Below the pieces are notes generated by a model. That model did no database searches. It had not been told where the DNA came from and was given only the letters and a program-made list of their open reading frames with translations. DNA of 64,000 nucleotides, taken from NCBI GenBank assembly GCA_029891345.1, contig CM057009.1, positions 303,739,166 through 303,803,165 on the forward strand, given 5' to 3'. The stretch is from Dryococelus australis (lineage: Eukaryota > Arthropoda > Insecta > Phasmatodea > Phasmatidae). A program made the translations under genes and the position numbers. Shown piece by piece: positions 1-9,867 of this stretch. Position 1 is the first letter of the stretch. Each line of letters opens with the position of its first letter.

Positions 1-471
1 TGCACCGTAGGTCGGGATGATCGTGCTGATAAGGTGTGGCCGACCCAGAGGCCAATGGACCCCGTGATGGTAATGGGGTGTCTGGATGTTCTGGGGGCAT
101 CATGATGCTGTCAGATGGGGCGTCATCTGGTGATCATGGCCCGTCTGTTATGCTGTTGGTGAGGTCTCGTGTTGCAGCTGCTCATATTGCGATGATGGTT
201 GGCAAACTGTAGTCAGCAGTCGTGAGGCCACCTGTTAGGATCATGGTGGATGCTGTGGTGTCGGGTGTCCTGGTTGATAGTGCACTTGCATTGTGCAGTT
301 CTGTTGTTGTGATGCCGGTATCTTGGTGTTGGTGTCGGTGGTGGGTGCTGTGGGTGCTCCACTCTCATTGCTGATGGTGGGGACGGTTCGACACTGGGCA
401 TTGCGGCGCAGATGCAGGCGAGATGCAGTGTGTCGCGATGCAAAGCTTCTGTTCTGCGGCGACTGAGGCGA
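1..471. other. Unassigned 3' flank of gypsy A
   Basis: No conserved domain is visible. The minus strand has a Pro/Thr/Ser-rich open stretch from about 475 down to 241 that could be a retroelement 3' tail or chance. No repeat partner for this segment was found elsewhere in the window. Confidence 0.35.
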
Positions 472-486
472 ACTTTTTAGCACGTG

Positions 487-732
487 GGGTCCACAGTGAC
501 TGAGCAATTGGCATGCTCGCGCCCACCAAGGCGAACCGGGTTCAATCCTCGGCCGGGTCACCGGATTTTCGCAAGTGGGAATCGTGCCAGACAATGTCGT
601 TGGTCGGCTGGTTTTCTCGGGCATCTCCCATTTACCCTGTTTCGTCATTATAGCACCACGCCATATTCACTTCAATCACCCTTATCGGCTCTCAAGACCT
701 CACTGTAAAGAGCCACCCAAAGCTCTTCACTC
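487..732 (+). repeat. tRNA-derived SINE, family 1, full-length copy
   Basis: The head resembles a tRNA: a GACTGAGCAATTGGC box-A-like segment and a GGTTCAATCCTCGG box B. The body and the 3' segment (CTTATCGGCTCTCAAGACC and on to CTTCACTCAC) match the minus-strand copy at 23801-24053 and the fragment at 57867-57960. It is flanked by a 15-bp imperfect target duplication, ACTTTTTAGCACGTG at 472-486 and ACTTTATAGCATGTG at 733-747 (two mismatches). This supports LINE-mediated insertion into the 3' part of gypsy A. Confidence 0.85.
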
Positions 733-774
733 ACTTTATAGCATGTGTTGCCTCATGCTCGCAGTGTAGTGTGC

Positions 775-1960
775 AGGCACCCCACTGTGCGGCAAAGGCA
801 GCGCAAATTCCTTTTTTGGCCAGCTGGTTGCAGGTGCGCTCGCACATAAACAAGCTGGCCAGACTGAAGCTGTGGCGGTGGTTGGGGGAAGGAGGTACTA
901 ATTGTGCAGCATACCGGCATGGATTCTGTCTCGCTTCCTCCAACATTTGCTCTCTCTCTTACTGCCTATTGTACCCCTCTGCTGGAGGAATGGCGGAATT
1001 CCGTGTCCCACCAATGAATTCTCTGGGGAGGGGAAGGTCATGACCTTCAAATATCAGGGCCGGTGTCTCACCCATGGCCATTGGTCTGGTTAGTCTGGGT
1101 GTGCAGTGTGAAGAGAGCTGCAGGCAATTATTTAGCCGACGATGTATGATTCTCACCACACGCACAGACATAGCTGAGTTTTCAGCTCCTTATTCCGTCT
1201 CTTAGTTGGGTTGTCACATGGATGATATACTGCCATCATATGGTGATGTACGCCCCAACTGGTAGAGAACTCTCTCCTCACACTGCCTGTAAATTTTGTG
1301 CCATTGTCGCTGAACAACACTCATGGGTAGCCCCAGCTGGCGAAAAACCCACTTTCCAATACTTTGCCTATGGTGCAAGCCCTATTTGTGCACTATAAAT
1401 TGGGCAGGTCTGTACCCAACGCGAAATCAGGTTCATCACCACCACAATGTATTTCTTCCTTGTCAGTTGCAACATGGTTCCATGAGGTCTAATGAAACAG
1501 TTTCGAATGACTTGTGGGCTCTCATGGTGGTTGTTGCTGTTTGCCATATGTACGGTAGCTCTTGTAATGATTACATACGATAAGATATGACTAACACTCG
1601 CATCTGTACTGATACACTAGGCCAATATAAATATTTGAGCACATGCCTGTGAGTTTGTTCGGCATCTATATGATGAGAGTGGTTACTGGCATGAGTGTGT
1701 AGCAACACTGCATCACATGCTACAGTGGGAACACTCACATGCCACACATCACTAGCACGTGCACGTTTTTCCACACATTAATTGACCATTCAGCAATTTT
1801 GAACTAACTGTTGAGCGCACATTTCCCGCTACTTTGTTGACACTGGACAATTCACTTGTGCATTAATTAAGTTGTCGCGTAATGATGACAGTGGGCATTT
1901 TTGGTAGCTCTGTGATGTGGTTACACTGGATTGCAGTGTCTCTTGACGTACTGTGATATG
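775..1960 (-). pseudogene. Integrase of gypsy A, broken
   Basis: The integrase region inserts the cDNA into the host genome. On the minus strand an HHCC-type zinc-binding segment lies at about 1571-1774 (a TH-x-HVLKYLYWP pattern). The catalytic core follows with SDNGTKFTG at about 1261-1320, then NPTKRRNKEL, where the usual catalytic Glu is replaced by Lys. The first catalytic Asp also appears lost (VVVMNLISRW). The C-terminal part is seen near 960-1100 (MGETPALIFEGHDLPLP) and a SGQLVYVRAHL segment near 850. Several frameshifts separate these blocks, so the protein is certainly inactive. Assignment rests on motif order and spacing. Confidence 0.8.
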
Positions 1961-2077
1961 GAGAGGGGGAGCATGTCTTCCCACTTCTCGTCGTCACATG
2001 CCACTGACTCATCTGGCGAGTAGGATAGATGATAGGCCAGCTGATTTTCCTCGCCTGCCACATGCTGTACTTCGAAA

Positions 2078-3754
2078 TCATACGACTGGAGAAAGATTGC
2101 CCAGTGTGTGTTTACTGCGAGACCCTTTCATGCTGTGCAGCCATAGCAAACATTGGTTGTCAGTCCGCAATGTGAAGCGCTGGTATTCAAGTAACTGCCT
2201 TTGTTTCTTGAAACTCCACACGACTATGAAGCACTCACGCTCGTTGATGTCATACCGCCTTTCGACGACACCGAATTTTGTGTTGCTGAAATCGATAATT
2301 TGGCGAGTACCATCATCGGCCACCTTAAAAGAGTAGAGTGCCTAGCCCATTTTCACTTGTATCAGTTTGTATGTATAAGTGGTGTGTCGGGTCGTGTCTT
2401 TGTAAGGCTGGACATTCCCAGAATTTGCGCTTCAGTTCGTCAAAGCTGTTCTGTTGTGTAATGGTCCACTTAAAATATACATTCGGGGAGTTGAGCTTTG
2501 TAAGTGGTGCTGGGACGATGGCAAATTCTGCAATATATTCTCTCAGCCAGTTCACTAAACCAAAGAATTTTCTAAACTGCTTGTGAGTGGTGGGGATGGC
2601 ATGGTCTTCTATGAGACTTAACTGTTCTTCTGTCGGACAGCTACTGTGTTCGTTCACTATGTGTCCAAGGAACTGAATATTCGCTTTTCTAATATTGCAC
2701 TTGCGGTTTGCACAGTTAACCTGTTTTATGGCATGACGTTTCAACACGAGCGACAAATGGTGAATATGGTCCTCCTATGACTCGCAACTGTCGTCGAGGT
2801 ATGCAAGGGCGAATTCGCCAATTAGCCCATCCAGCACTCTTACCATCATTGACTGGAACGTTGATTGGGCACATTTTAGGCCAAACAGCATTGCACAAAA
2901 CTAGAAGCTTTAGCCATGTGTTGCTGTGAAGGCGGTCTTGAGTCCGTCTTCTGGGCGAACCGGCACCTATCAATATCAAATGCGAAGATCAATATTTGAC
3001 ATAACTTTAGCACACTCTAACATATTAAGTGTGTCCTTCATGTGAATGTGTGATGGTGGTGCACTTTTTGTCATAAATTCAACTGGTGGAAGTCGACACA
3101 AAAATGCCATTTCCCATCCTTCTTTGGTGCCAAGTTGATGGCCGAGTTGAATTCGCTTTCCGTCAGTTATATGATACCTTCCTGTAATATTTCTGATATC
3201 TGATCTTTGATGATGTGGCACTGGTGTGGATAATACTGGCAGGGGCTGTTATATACCAGTGTCTCTGTGGTGCACGGAATGACAAGCTTGGCCACAGTAG
3301 TGCGTCGTAGCAGGTTGGCTGCTGTAAAAACATCTCGGCGCTAATTTAGGAGGTGCTGCATGGCATCTCGGAATTCTGGTGGCAAAGAATGGTCCAGTTC
3401 ATCTGGCTTCACTTCCGGCGCAGTCCTAGCTAGTCGGGGGTGAAGATTGTACTCCATTTGGCGTTCTTTCTGGCCGAAGTGAATGCATCGCACTGCTGGT
3501 TCGACCATGGTGTTCTGTTCTGTGAGCTATGGCATTCGTAATATGACATTTTCCTGTGATGCTGTCTGACACCCCATGGCAGTAGCAGTCTCAGCCCTGA
3601 TGTACACTGTTATTTTGGCTTCACGTGCTATCTCGCTGGTGTGCTGACGAATAGCGAGTTGAACTGTTTTTGTGTTAGATAAATGGTTGACAAGTGCCAC
3701 GTGCCCTGGAGTCATGGGTGTCCACATGTGTGCCGAGTGTATACGAGGAAACAA
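2078..3754 (-). pseudogene. Reverse transcriptase and RNase H of gypsy A, broken
   Basis: On the minus strand the region before RT (about 3754-3290) leads into an RT start with APKKDGKWHFCVDFHQLN at about 3070-3170. It continues to the AYLDD active-site motif near 2790-2823. The thumb/connection follows at 2756-2330 (IQFLGHIVNE, FRKFFGLVNWLREYI, PLTKLNS), ending in YIQTDTSENGLGTLLF, which is the start of RNase H. RNase H continues at 2323-2078 with RRYDINERECFIVVWSF and LRTDNQCLLWL. Shifts near 2325, 2716 and 2976 and several stops split the frame. The domains and their order are typical of Ty3/gypsy Pol. Confidence 0.85.
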
Positions 3755-3779
3755 CCCAAGTTGCTTACAGTGCCATTAA

Positions 3780-4520
3780 AGTGACTATTAGTATTTTGTG
3801 TATGTACCATTCATAATGTGTGCCATCCCCACCACATTCATCCAAATGTAGCACATGTCGTTTATGCAGTGTTAAAGATAAGAATGGTTTATGTATGTTC
3901 CAGCACCAGGTACGGAGTGCAAAGTGTTTTGACTGTCTGCAATGTTAAGAAAGTAGTTCCACGCGGTTCGCCGGCCCGCCAACAGCGGCTGGCGTGTCGC
4001 TCTGTGCAAGTCAGTCAGCTACGAGAATATTGGGGGTGTGGTTGCATGTTACTGTGGCTTGGGTTCGCATGATCGGGTGGCATTCAAGTTTGTTACAATC
4101 ATTTTCATTTCAATATACATTAATTAATACTGGAACCATTGTTCTTTCGCCATCCGATACACCATCCCCCTCTCCACATCGCCTGGGGGAGTACAAGCTT
4201 GCACTGAATTCTTTTATAGGCTTCGTGTCATTTTTCTGCTTCACCTAACTGGCAGGTTCTAACTTCGGAAGTGTTTGTACTCAATGTGTAGGCCACAGAG
4301 CCTTGATAAATAAAACGAGTAAGTACTCATTGAGATCTGTTTCATGTGGACCTTATTTTGTGGCCTCCGGGCTCTTCAGGGCACGGGCCCTTAGAATACC
4401 CGAACCTTTTTTCCAAGTGTATCAATATGTGTTTTATTCGCAAGGGTTAATGTGTCAAAAATTCACTGTTCCTCAAATTTCGCATCTACCCACTGAGGCA
4501 CCACGGCGTCACATCATGGC
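3780..4520. other. Unassigned segment between protease and RT of gypsy A
   Basis: A Ty3/gypsy Pol should run almost directly from protease into RT, yet here about 740 bp with no retroelement motif separates them. It may be a further insertion. Near 4490-4510 the minus strand has a GTGCCTCAGTGGGTAGATGC stretch that resembles a tRNA box A, so part of it could be a SINE remnant. No terminal repeats or target duplication could be defined. Confidence 0.3.
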
Positions 4521-4529
4521 ACTAACATT

Positions 4530-5260
4530 AATTAACTCTGTCTGAACAAAGTTTTGAAATGCTGTGGTGTCGATGAGAGCTCTACATGGATGGCTGTTGA
4601 TAATGGTAGAAATGCGAATGAAGCTGTTCTTTGGTCCTATGGTCTGTGATAAAAGAATATGTTGTGGTGTCGGTTCAGTCACTTTTAACCTAGGGCAGGT
4701 GACGACAGGCCGCTCTAACCCTGCTTGGACGTTTCCTGATGGTGTTTTGGTTTTTTTCTTCAGTGGCTGTCGACGTTTCTCTGGTGGGCACTCGTTCCAC
4801 TGTTTCCCACCACCTCAACAATATAGGTGTGGGGGTGTTATACTGTTGAATGTTGGGTGTGGCGTAACGGGATTGACAGCTGTTTGTACAGTTGCAGGAT
4901 TAGAAAATTTCTCTTGACATTTTCATAGCAGTCACTGTTTGGACTTTTGCACTCACTGTATTGTCCCGACTCTGAACCGTCCACTTTCCATCGCGGATGT
5001 ACAGTGCCCCGATTGTGGCATGGCTGTGTTGGAATACTGTAGTTAAGCAGCATTACCATCTGAATAAAACCTTTTTGTTGGCATGGATGATGCTTGCTAA
5101 GGCAGCATGAAATTCTGCCCGTGCGGTACTTGCAACCACTTCAAAGTTGTCTTTTAATGGTAAATCAAGATGCTGTGTCCTGGCGAATCTGATTTTGTGC
5201 ATCACAAAATTTTTATATGGACTTTTCCTTTTGTTCCTATAAAACCATGCGACGTGTTAT
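4530..5260 (-). pseudogene. Gag C-terminus and aspartic protease of gypsy A, broken
   Basis: On the minus strand, 5255-4960 looks like the downstream part of gag. At about 4830-4760 there is a damaged CCHC zinc knuckle (GGKQWNECP) followed by a basic KKRRQP/KKKTK-like stretch. The retropepsin follows at about 4660-4540, with CRALIDTTAFQNFV, where the catalytic triad DTG reads DTT. The knuckle, basic tail and protease order agrees with gypsy gag-pol. Element B interrupts gag at 5260/9868. Confidence 0.7.
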
Positions 5261-5431
5261 TGTATATTAGATATCCAGGTATGGGTAAAGAATGGTATAC
5301 AAGTCGCATCCTCTTTATTATATTTACTAATGCTTCACAGTATCTCATATACCCACATACTCTTACAATGTTTGTATCTGACCTGGCACCATTTTGCCAT
5401 ACATCATGCTGCCAACATAACTCGTGCAGCA
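5261..5431 (-). repeat. 3' LTR of gypsy B
   Basis: 171 bp, matching 9697-9867. Both copies begin TGTATATTAG and end GCA on the plus strand, so the termini are TG...CA. The shared blocks include ACCCACATACTC, AATGTTTGTATCT and GCTGCCAACATAACTCGTG. Confidence 0.9.
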
Positions 5432-5444
5432 CCTCCTCTTTTCC
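5432..5444 (-). promoter_or_regulatory. Polypurine tract of gypsy B
   Basis: The minus strand reads GGAAAAGAGGAGG directly before the 3' LTR. This is where plus-strand DNA synthesis is primed in LTR retrotransposons. Its exact position next to the LTR edge supports the LTR boundary. Confidence 0.85.
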
Positions 5445-5838
5445 AGGGTTTCCTACGGAAATTCAAATTGGACCTTGGGTACTACTTTCCTTCCACGCCT
5501 TGTGATGTACCCTTCCTTCTCACTTCTGTTCTTAGGAGTTAAATGCTCCCTATCTTATATTTTGTGGTATAACCTGCTTTCAAACCCCTTGAACCCTCTG
5601 AACTCTTTATCCTGTGAACTATCTACATCTGTGGCCTGCCTGTGGTTGCCTTCTTCCTTTATTTTGTCCGCTAGTGTTTCCCCTCCAGTGCTTTCCTTGT
5701 CTAGAGCCCACTCCCTATCTTGATGAGCATCTGTCGGGAATTACATTGCTCTCCTCTCGCCCGTACCTTAGTTTACTCCCTTCAGTGGCTACCTTGGGTA
5801 ATGCCCAACCCTGAGTGTCTTGGTCAGGAATTTTTATG
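5445..5838. other. Gypsy B segment between integrase and polypurine tract
   Basis: No conserved domain is seen on the minus strand, only the decayed tail of pol or a 3' untranslated region. The plus-strand reading frames here are antisense to the element and are not considered genes. Confidence 0.5.
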
Positions 5839-7050
5839 CTACCCTTTTGCGCACGTGGGGTGTGTTTTAGTGTCTCTCATGTGATAAGTATTCCACCTAA
5901 CTTCTATTTCATCCCTGTCCCTTAGTATCCAATATGACCTCAGATCTCTACATTTCCTTACTATTAACCCCAGCTCCGACTGATCCGCGGTCTCTATTTT
6001 AGATACTACCCTATCGCCTTGCTGAAACACTGTTTCTGTGCGCTTGGCTGACTTGTCGTGCAATTTAATTTCTTTCAGTTTTTTAGCACACAGTAATTTG
6101 TAAATGTCTGTCTGAACAGCAGGTTTAAGGGTTTCCTTACTAACTGGGACACTAGTCCTTTACTGCTCTGCTAAATAGTATTTGGGCTGGGGACACATGT
6201 AGTCCTGCTACTGGAGCATTGTTCTGTTCTCACAAAAAATCTCTAGTCCGACCCTTCGGCCTGACTTTTGTGAAGTATATTCTTGCTAATGCCGACCACT
6301 TTCTCTACCATTCCATTTGAGTGGTGATAGTATGGGCTGCTTATGACTAGCTTAACTCATTCAGTTATGAAATACATCCGACACTCGTATTACAGAAATG
6401 GCACATTGTCTGCAATAAGGTCCTTGGGAAAACTGTGTGAGTTGAAAATATCCTGCTTTGCCTTAATTATGGATTTGGATATTTTACTTGCTATGGGCCA
6501 GATGTCGATCCAGTGCGAGAAGTAATCAATGAGAACTAGGTATGCCCTCCCCAAGAACTCAAGAATATCAGCACCTACTTTAAGGTAGGGGAGTTCAAGT
6601 ACTGAGTGTGAAAGTAAAGGTTCCTTGTAGTTTGCCCTCTTAAAGCTTTCATACGTGCTACACTTTCAGACCTATCGTTCTATGTCTTGGGACATCCCTG
6701 GCAAATAGAAAAGTTGTGCCTGTGCCGTGGATTTTTCTATGCCTATGTGCCCTTCACGAACCCACTTCAGGACAGTATACCACAGGGTCCTAGGAACTAT
6801 GATTTTGTGGGACAAGAATAACATTCCCCCTTATGGGTGTATGTCACGTTGCAAGTTATAATAATGACTGACTTCCCTCTGTACTGTGTTGAAAGTTAGC
6901 CAACCAATGTTATGCATTTCATTGACTATCTTCAATGTGGGATCTTTTGTGGTTTCCTTACAGAACAGTTCCCATTTGTCCTCACTTATTGGTAGGTGCA
7001 AACTAGCAGAGTGGGCCATTTCGTGCATTTCCGTGTCTTTGGTAGTTTCC
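5839..7050 (-). pseudogene. Integrase of gypsy B, broken
   Basis: On the minus strand the region opens with a linker at 7050-6831. An HHCC-type motif follows at about 6800-6690 (VLKWVREGHIGIEK, then LFYLPGM, then KCSTYESFK). The DDE core is at about 6620-6250: LIDYFSHWIDIWPI, then IADNVPF, then SSPYYHSNGMVEKVV, so the three acidic residues can be followed. The C-terminal part at 6063-5839 (FQQGDRVVSK, then LIVRKCRDLRSYWI) matches the GPY/F-like tail. Stops interrupt between the core and the tail. It is the last pol domain before the 3' LTR, as expected. Confidence 0.85.
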
Positions 7051-7051
7051 C

Positions 7052-7377
7052 TCAAGTGAGAACGAGACATCGTGTCTGCAAAATGTAGGTCTTTGCCTGT
7101 GACATAATAAACATTAAGTATGTATTTGAGGAGTTAGAATCGCAGATGTTGAAGGCGACACATTTTTTCATTATTGAGACCAGCGGTTTGTTATCTGTTT
7201 GCACGCTGACTTCTGCACCATATACATAGTCATGAAATTTACACACTGCAAATTGTGTGGGTAACATTTCATTCTCCGTCTGAGAGTAGTTTTTTTGCTG
7301 CTATTTAGGGACCTTGATGCCTTAGCCACTAAATACATCCTACTGTCTTTGGGCTCCTATAATAAACAACAACCCAG
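7052..7377 (-). pseudogene. RNase H of gypsy B, broken
   Basis: On the minus strand a QFAVCKFHDYVYGAEVSVQT segment is followed by DNKPLVSIM, a typical RNase H pattern of gypsy Pol (a TDNKPL block after a Y/HxYVYG block). The upstream half, 7377-7267, is badly frameshifted. It lies between RT and integrase. The product would remove the RNA strand during cDNA synthesis. Confidence 0.8.
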
Positions 7378-8340
7378 TTATGTTGGGAAGCATTGCACTG
7401 TAGTGTGATCTGTTATGTGGGTTTGTATGAGGTTAGGATGGGTGCAGTACATATTTTCTGTTTGAGTGTGTCGAATGCTTTTTGGTGAGCCGGCAGGCAC
7501 TACACCTGCCTTTAGTAGGTCGCATAATGGGGCCAATGTGTTGGCCATATGTGGCACAAAACAGCGGCCATAAATAAACGTCCCAATGATTCGCTGCAAT
7601 TGTTTCTTAGATGAAGGAGGTTCAAGTTCTGTAAGGGATCTCGTCCTATCTGGGTCCACGCGCATCCCGTCAGCCGAAAACCGGTGCCCTGCACATGTGA
7701 CCGCTGAGAGTTTGTACTGCAGCTTCTCTTTGTTGAACTTAATGTTACTTTCCCTGTTCCTCTCTACTGCCTTACGTACAGTGTCATCATTTATTTGTCC
7801 AGTCTCCCCCATGCACATGATATCATCATAGTAAATAGTTATGTTAGGAATGCCAGCAAAGTTATGCTCTACTAGATTCTGGAAAAGTTCTGGGGCATTA
7901 GAGGTTCCGTAAGGCAACCTTAAGTACTTGTATTTTCCGTAAGGACTGGAAAAACAGCACTTGAGAAATGACTCCTCATCTAAAGGAATTTGACGAAACC
8001 TCGTCCCTAAAAGCTAAGACTGAAAAATTTATTTCCCGCAAGCTTTATCCTTATGTCGCTAACCTTTGGGACAACATGGCACTCTCTGAGAATGCCTGCA
8101 TTGAGATATGAAGGATCAAGACACAGTCGTATATTCCCATTACATTTCTTGGCAATAACTAGATTACGGATCCAGGCCCTCTCGTCAATGTCGTACTCCC
8201 TTCTTTTCTACTACTGGTCCAGTTCATCCTTTAGTCTATTACGAAGTGCGACTGGCACCCTCCTAGGGGGTCTACTGACTGGTTCTGCCTCCGGTTTAAT
8301 GACTTTGTCCTTCTGTGGAAAACAACCCAGCCCTTAGAAC
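7378..8340 (-). pseudogene. Reverse transcriptase of gypsy B, broken
   Basis: On the minus strand the N-terminal part at about 8330-8100 shows PPRRVPVALRNRLKDEL and later NIRLCLDP, with two adjacent stops between them. After a decayed stretch the longest open part, 7917-7378, begins MPYGTSNAPELFQ and contains the active site YYDDI. It then has NIKFNKEKLQ, TCAGHRFSADGM and LQRIIGTFIYGRCFVPHM, which are the palm and thumb motifs in order. It is the reverse transcriptase of a Ty3/gypsy element. Broken by stops and frameshifts, so inactive. Confidence 0.9.
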
Positions 8341-8354
8341 ACATTCTTGTTCAG

Positions 8355-8675
8355 TTACACAAACTGTTCCTTGCCCTCTGTGGCTATCGAAATAACTCTC
8401 TTTACCAGATTTAAGGCAATACAACCCGATAGCCCCAGTAACGGCATGACTTCGAGATCTACCAAAATGAGATCTATATATGCCTCACTGTCCCTACATT
8501 TGCAATTCAGTCGAACTTTCCCTATTGGTTTTACTATACCATCCAGCATCCTGAGCTTGACTTTAGTGATCTGTACCTGAAACTGCTGGTTAACTTTTCT
8601 GAACATTTTATACTGAACCTGTGCTCTAGTATCAAGTTTTACTTTGTGTCTTATTTTGAACCTTGATTGTTTCAT
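8355..8675 (-). pseudogene. Aspartic protease of gypsy B
   Basis: The 106-residue minus-strand open stretch has LDTRAQVQYKMF, the retropepsin active site with the usual DTGA changed to DTRA. Near its end PLLGLSGCIALNLV corresponds to the conserved (I/L)LG second motif of retropepsins. It lies between the gag zinc knuckle and RT, as in gag-pro-pol elements. The Gly to Arg change next to the catalytic Asp suggests loss of activity. The protein would cut the Gag-Pol polyprotein. Confidence 0.8.
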
Positions 8676-8699
8676 GCCATTCGTTCGGGTATGTCGGGT

Positions 8700-9660
8700 C
8701 GTTCTTGCTCCTTCTCCTTCAATTCTAAGATATTAACACACTTTGTAATGTTGTAACAATACAGTGATTCATCTGAGCTGTCCGAGTCGCGCTTTTATGC
8801 TAGTTGAACTGTTTTGATCCCATAAGAATTAGCAAACTGATTCAGTTTGCTACACTTCGCACATTCATGCCCATAATCAGGGCATGCCTGGACTGGCATC
8901 GCCCACATTGAAATTCACCGTCTTGCCTTTTCTGCCCTTGTATGCCTGTTTTTACCTTGTTGTGTCGCTACTTCACTTCACTTTCCGCAATGCTGTTGCC
9001 CCGACGATGCTTCACTGCTTTAACTAACACACTACTGTCACTTTCTTCTCTGTTCTTGTGGATAAGGTTTACTTGTTGTCTGCTCTGTTCCCACACTCGG
9101 CAATGCGTTGCCGCCTTCTCGATAAAGATTGTCAATGCGCAGAAGGGCTTCTTGGACTCGGTCTCACAACATTTTATTTTCGTCACATTCATGGTCACCT
9201 GGCGTTTGTTCTGTGCTTTCCCCATGTAAAACGGTACCATTATAATTGAAGTTCTTTACCAACTCCTGAAGTGAGGTTAGGAAATGTTCGAAAGTTTCTC
9301 CTTCCTCCTGAACTCGTTGATTAAGCACAGAATGCTGAATTACTTCATTCGCCCGCAGGCTAACGTACCGTTCAAAAGCTTCCTTGACTTTACTGTAAAC
9401 TTGTTTCTATTTTGCTAGGATGCCCAGAAAAGCAATAATCCAGGTAGAAGTGCTGCCCACCATGTTGCGTAGGAGCTATAGTTTCACTTTATCATTTACA
9501 TTGTCCTGCCCAGTACTGACTAGATAAACTTCAAATTTCGCCTCCCAGTATTTCCAGTCATTGTACGCTGTCCCGCTTTGAAGATCCAGGTCCAGTGGTA
9601 GTTTAACACTCCCGCCTGCTGCCATAATTCTGTTTGTACTTCACTCGATTTTGATATTTT
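8700..9660 (-). pseudogene. Gag of gypsy B with zinc knuckles, broken
   Basis: On the minus strand 9650-8930 is the capsid-like part and contains an open stretch at 9240-8968. Two zinc-knuckle-like motifs follow at about 8925-8850: QCGRCQSRH and, after a shift of frame, CPDYGHECAKCSKLNQFAN. The second has the C-x2-C-x2-NxFA shape seen in Mag-like gypsy nucleocapsids. The gag start is expected near 9620, just inside the primer-binding site, where a minus-strand ATG is followed by AAGCxGGxG-like codons. Frameshifts prevent a confident start. Confidence 0.7.
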
Positions 9661-9675
9661 CCCGTCGATCCTGAT

Positions 9676-9685
9676 GACTGCGCCA
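9676..9685 (-). promoter_or_regulatory. Primer-binding site of gypsy B
   Basis: The minus strand reads TGGCGCAGTC eleven bases inside the 5' LTR. TGG is the complement of the tRNA CCA end, and from memory the next bases match the acceptor end of insect tRNA-Ser, the primer of elements such as 17.6 and 297. The match weakens after ten bases. Confidence 0.75.
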
Positions 9686-9696
9686 TGGTATAGTAT

Positions 9697-9867
9697 TGTA
9701 TATTAGAGATCCAGGTATGAGTATAGAATAGTATCCAAGTTACATCATCTTTATAACATACACTAATGCTTCTCAGTATCTCTTATACCCACATACTCTC
9801 TTAATGTTTGTATCTCACCTGGCACCATACTGACATGCATTGTGCTGCCAACATAACTCGTGCAACA
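9697..9867 (-). repeat. 5' LTR of gypsy B
   Basis: 171 bp, partner of 5261-5431, with the same TGTATATTAG start and a GCAACA end on the plus strand. In the element's own sense it would carry the promoter. Confidence 0.9.

Larger units (their letters stand above)
1..5260 (-). mobile_element. Ty3/gypsy retrotransposon A, main part, decayed
   Basis: Read on the minus strand, this stretch carries in order a gag tail with zinc-knuckle remnant, a protease, reverse transcriptase, RNase H and integrase, which is the Ty3/gypsy order. All domains are broken by stops and frameshifts. The 5' part of its gag is found beyond 9868, because element B is inserted between them. The left end is not defined: from 1 to about 470 I see only a Pro/Thr-rich minus-strand reading frame and no recognisable LTR, so the 3' LTR may lie outside the window. 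The family is clear from domain order; the lineage is not. Confidence 0.8.
5261..9867 (-). mobile_element. Ty3/gypsy retrotransposon B, Mag-like lineage, nested in A
   Basis: This 4.6-kb element has direct LTRs (5261-5431 and 9697-9867), a polypurine tract next to the 3' LTR, a tRNA primer site next to the 5' LTR, and gag, protease, RT, RNase H and integrase in order on the minus strand. The knuckle form (CPDYGHECAKCSKLNQFAN), the RLCLDP motif and MPYGTSNAPELFQ suggest the Mag/K02A2.6-type lineage, which is an inference from family knowledge. By hand alignment the LTRs differ at about 27 of 171 positions, so insertion is old. Gypsy A gag motifs lie on both sides, showing nesting. No clear target duplication was found. 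Confidence 0.88.

Noticed and set aside
4564..4917. 117-codon plus-strand open frame
   Set aside because: It is antisense to the gypsy A gag/protease region, where minus-strand retropepsin and knuckle motifs explain the sequence.
5170..5814. Overlapping plus-strand open frames
   Set aside because: They lie antisense to gypsy B, across its LTR and polypurine tract, and show no domain.
8942..9249. Plus-strand Cys-rich open frames
   Set aside because: Antisense to gypsy B gag and without known motif.
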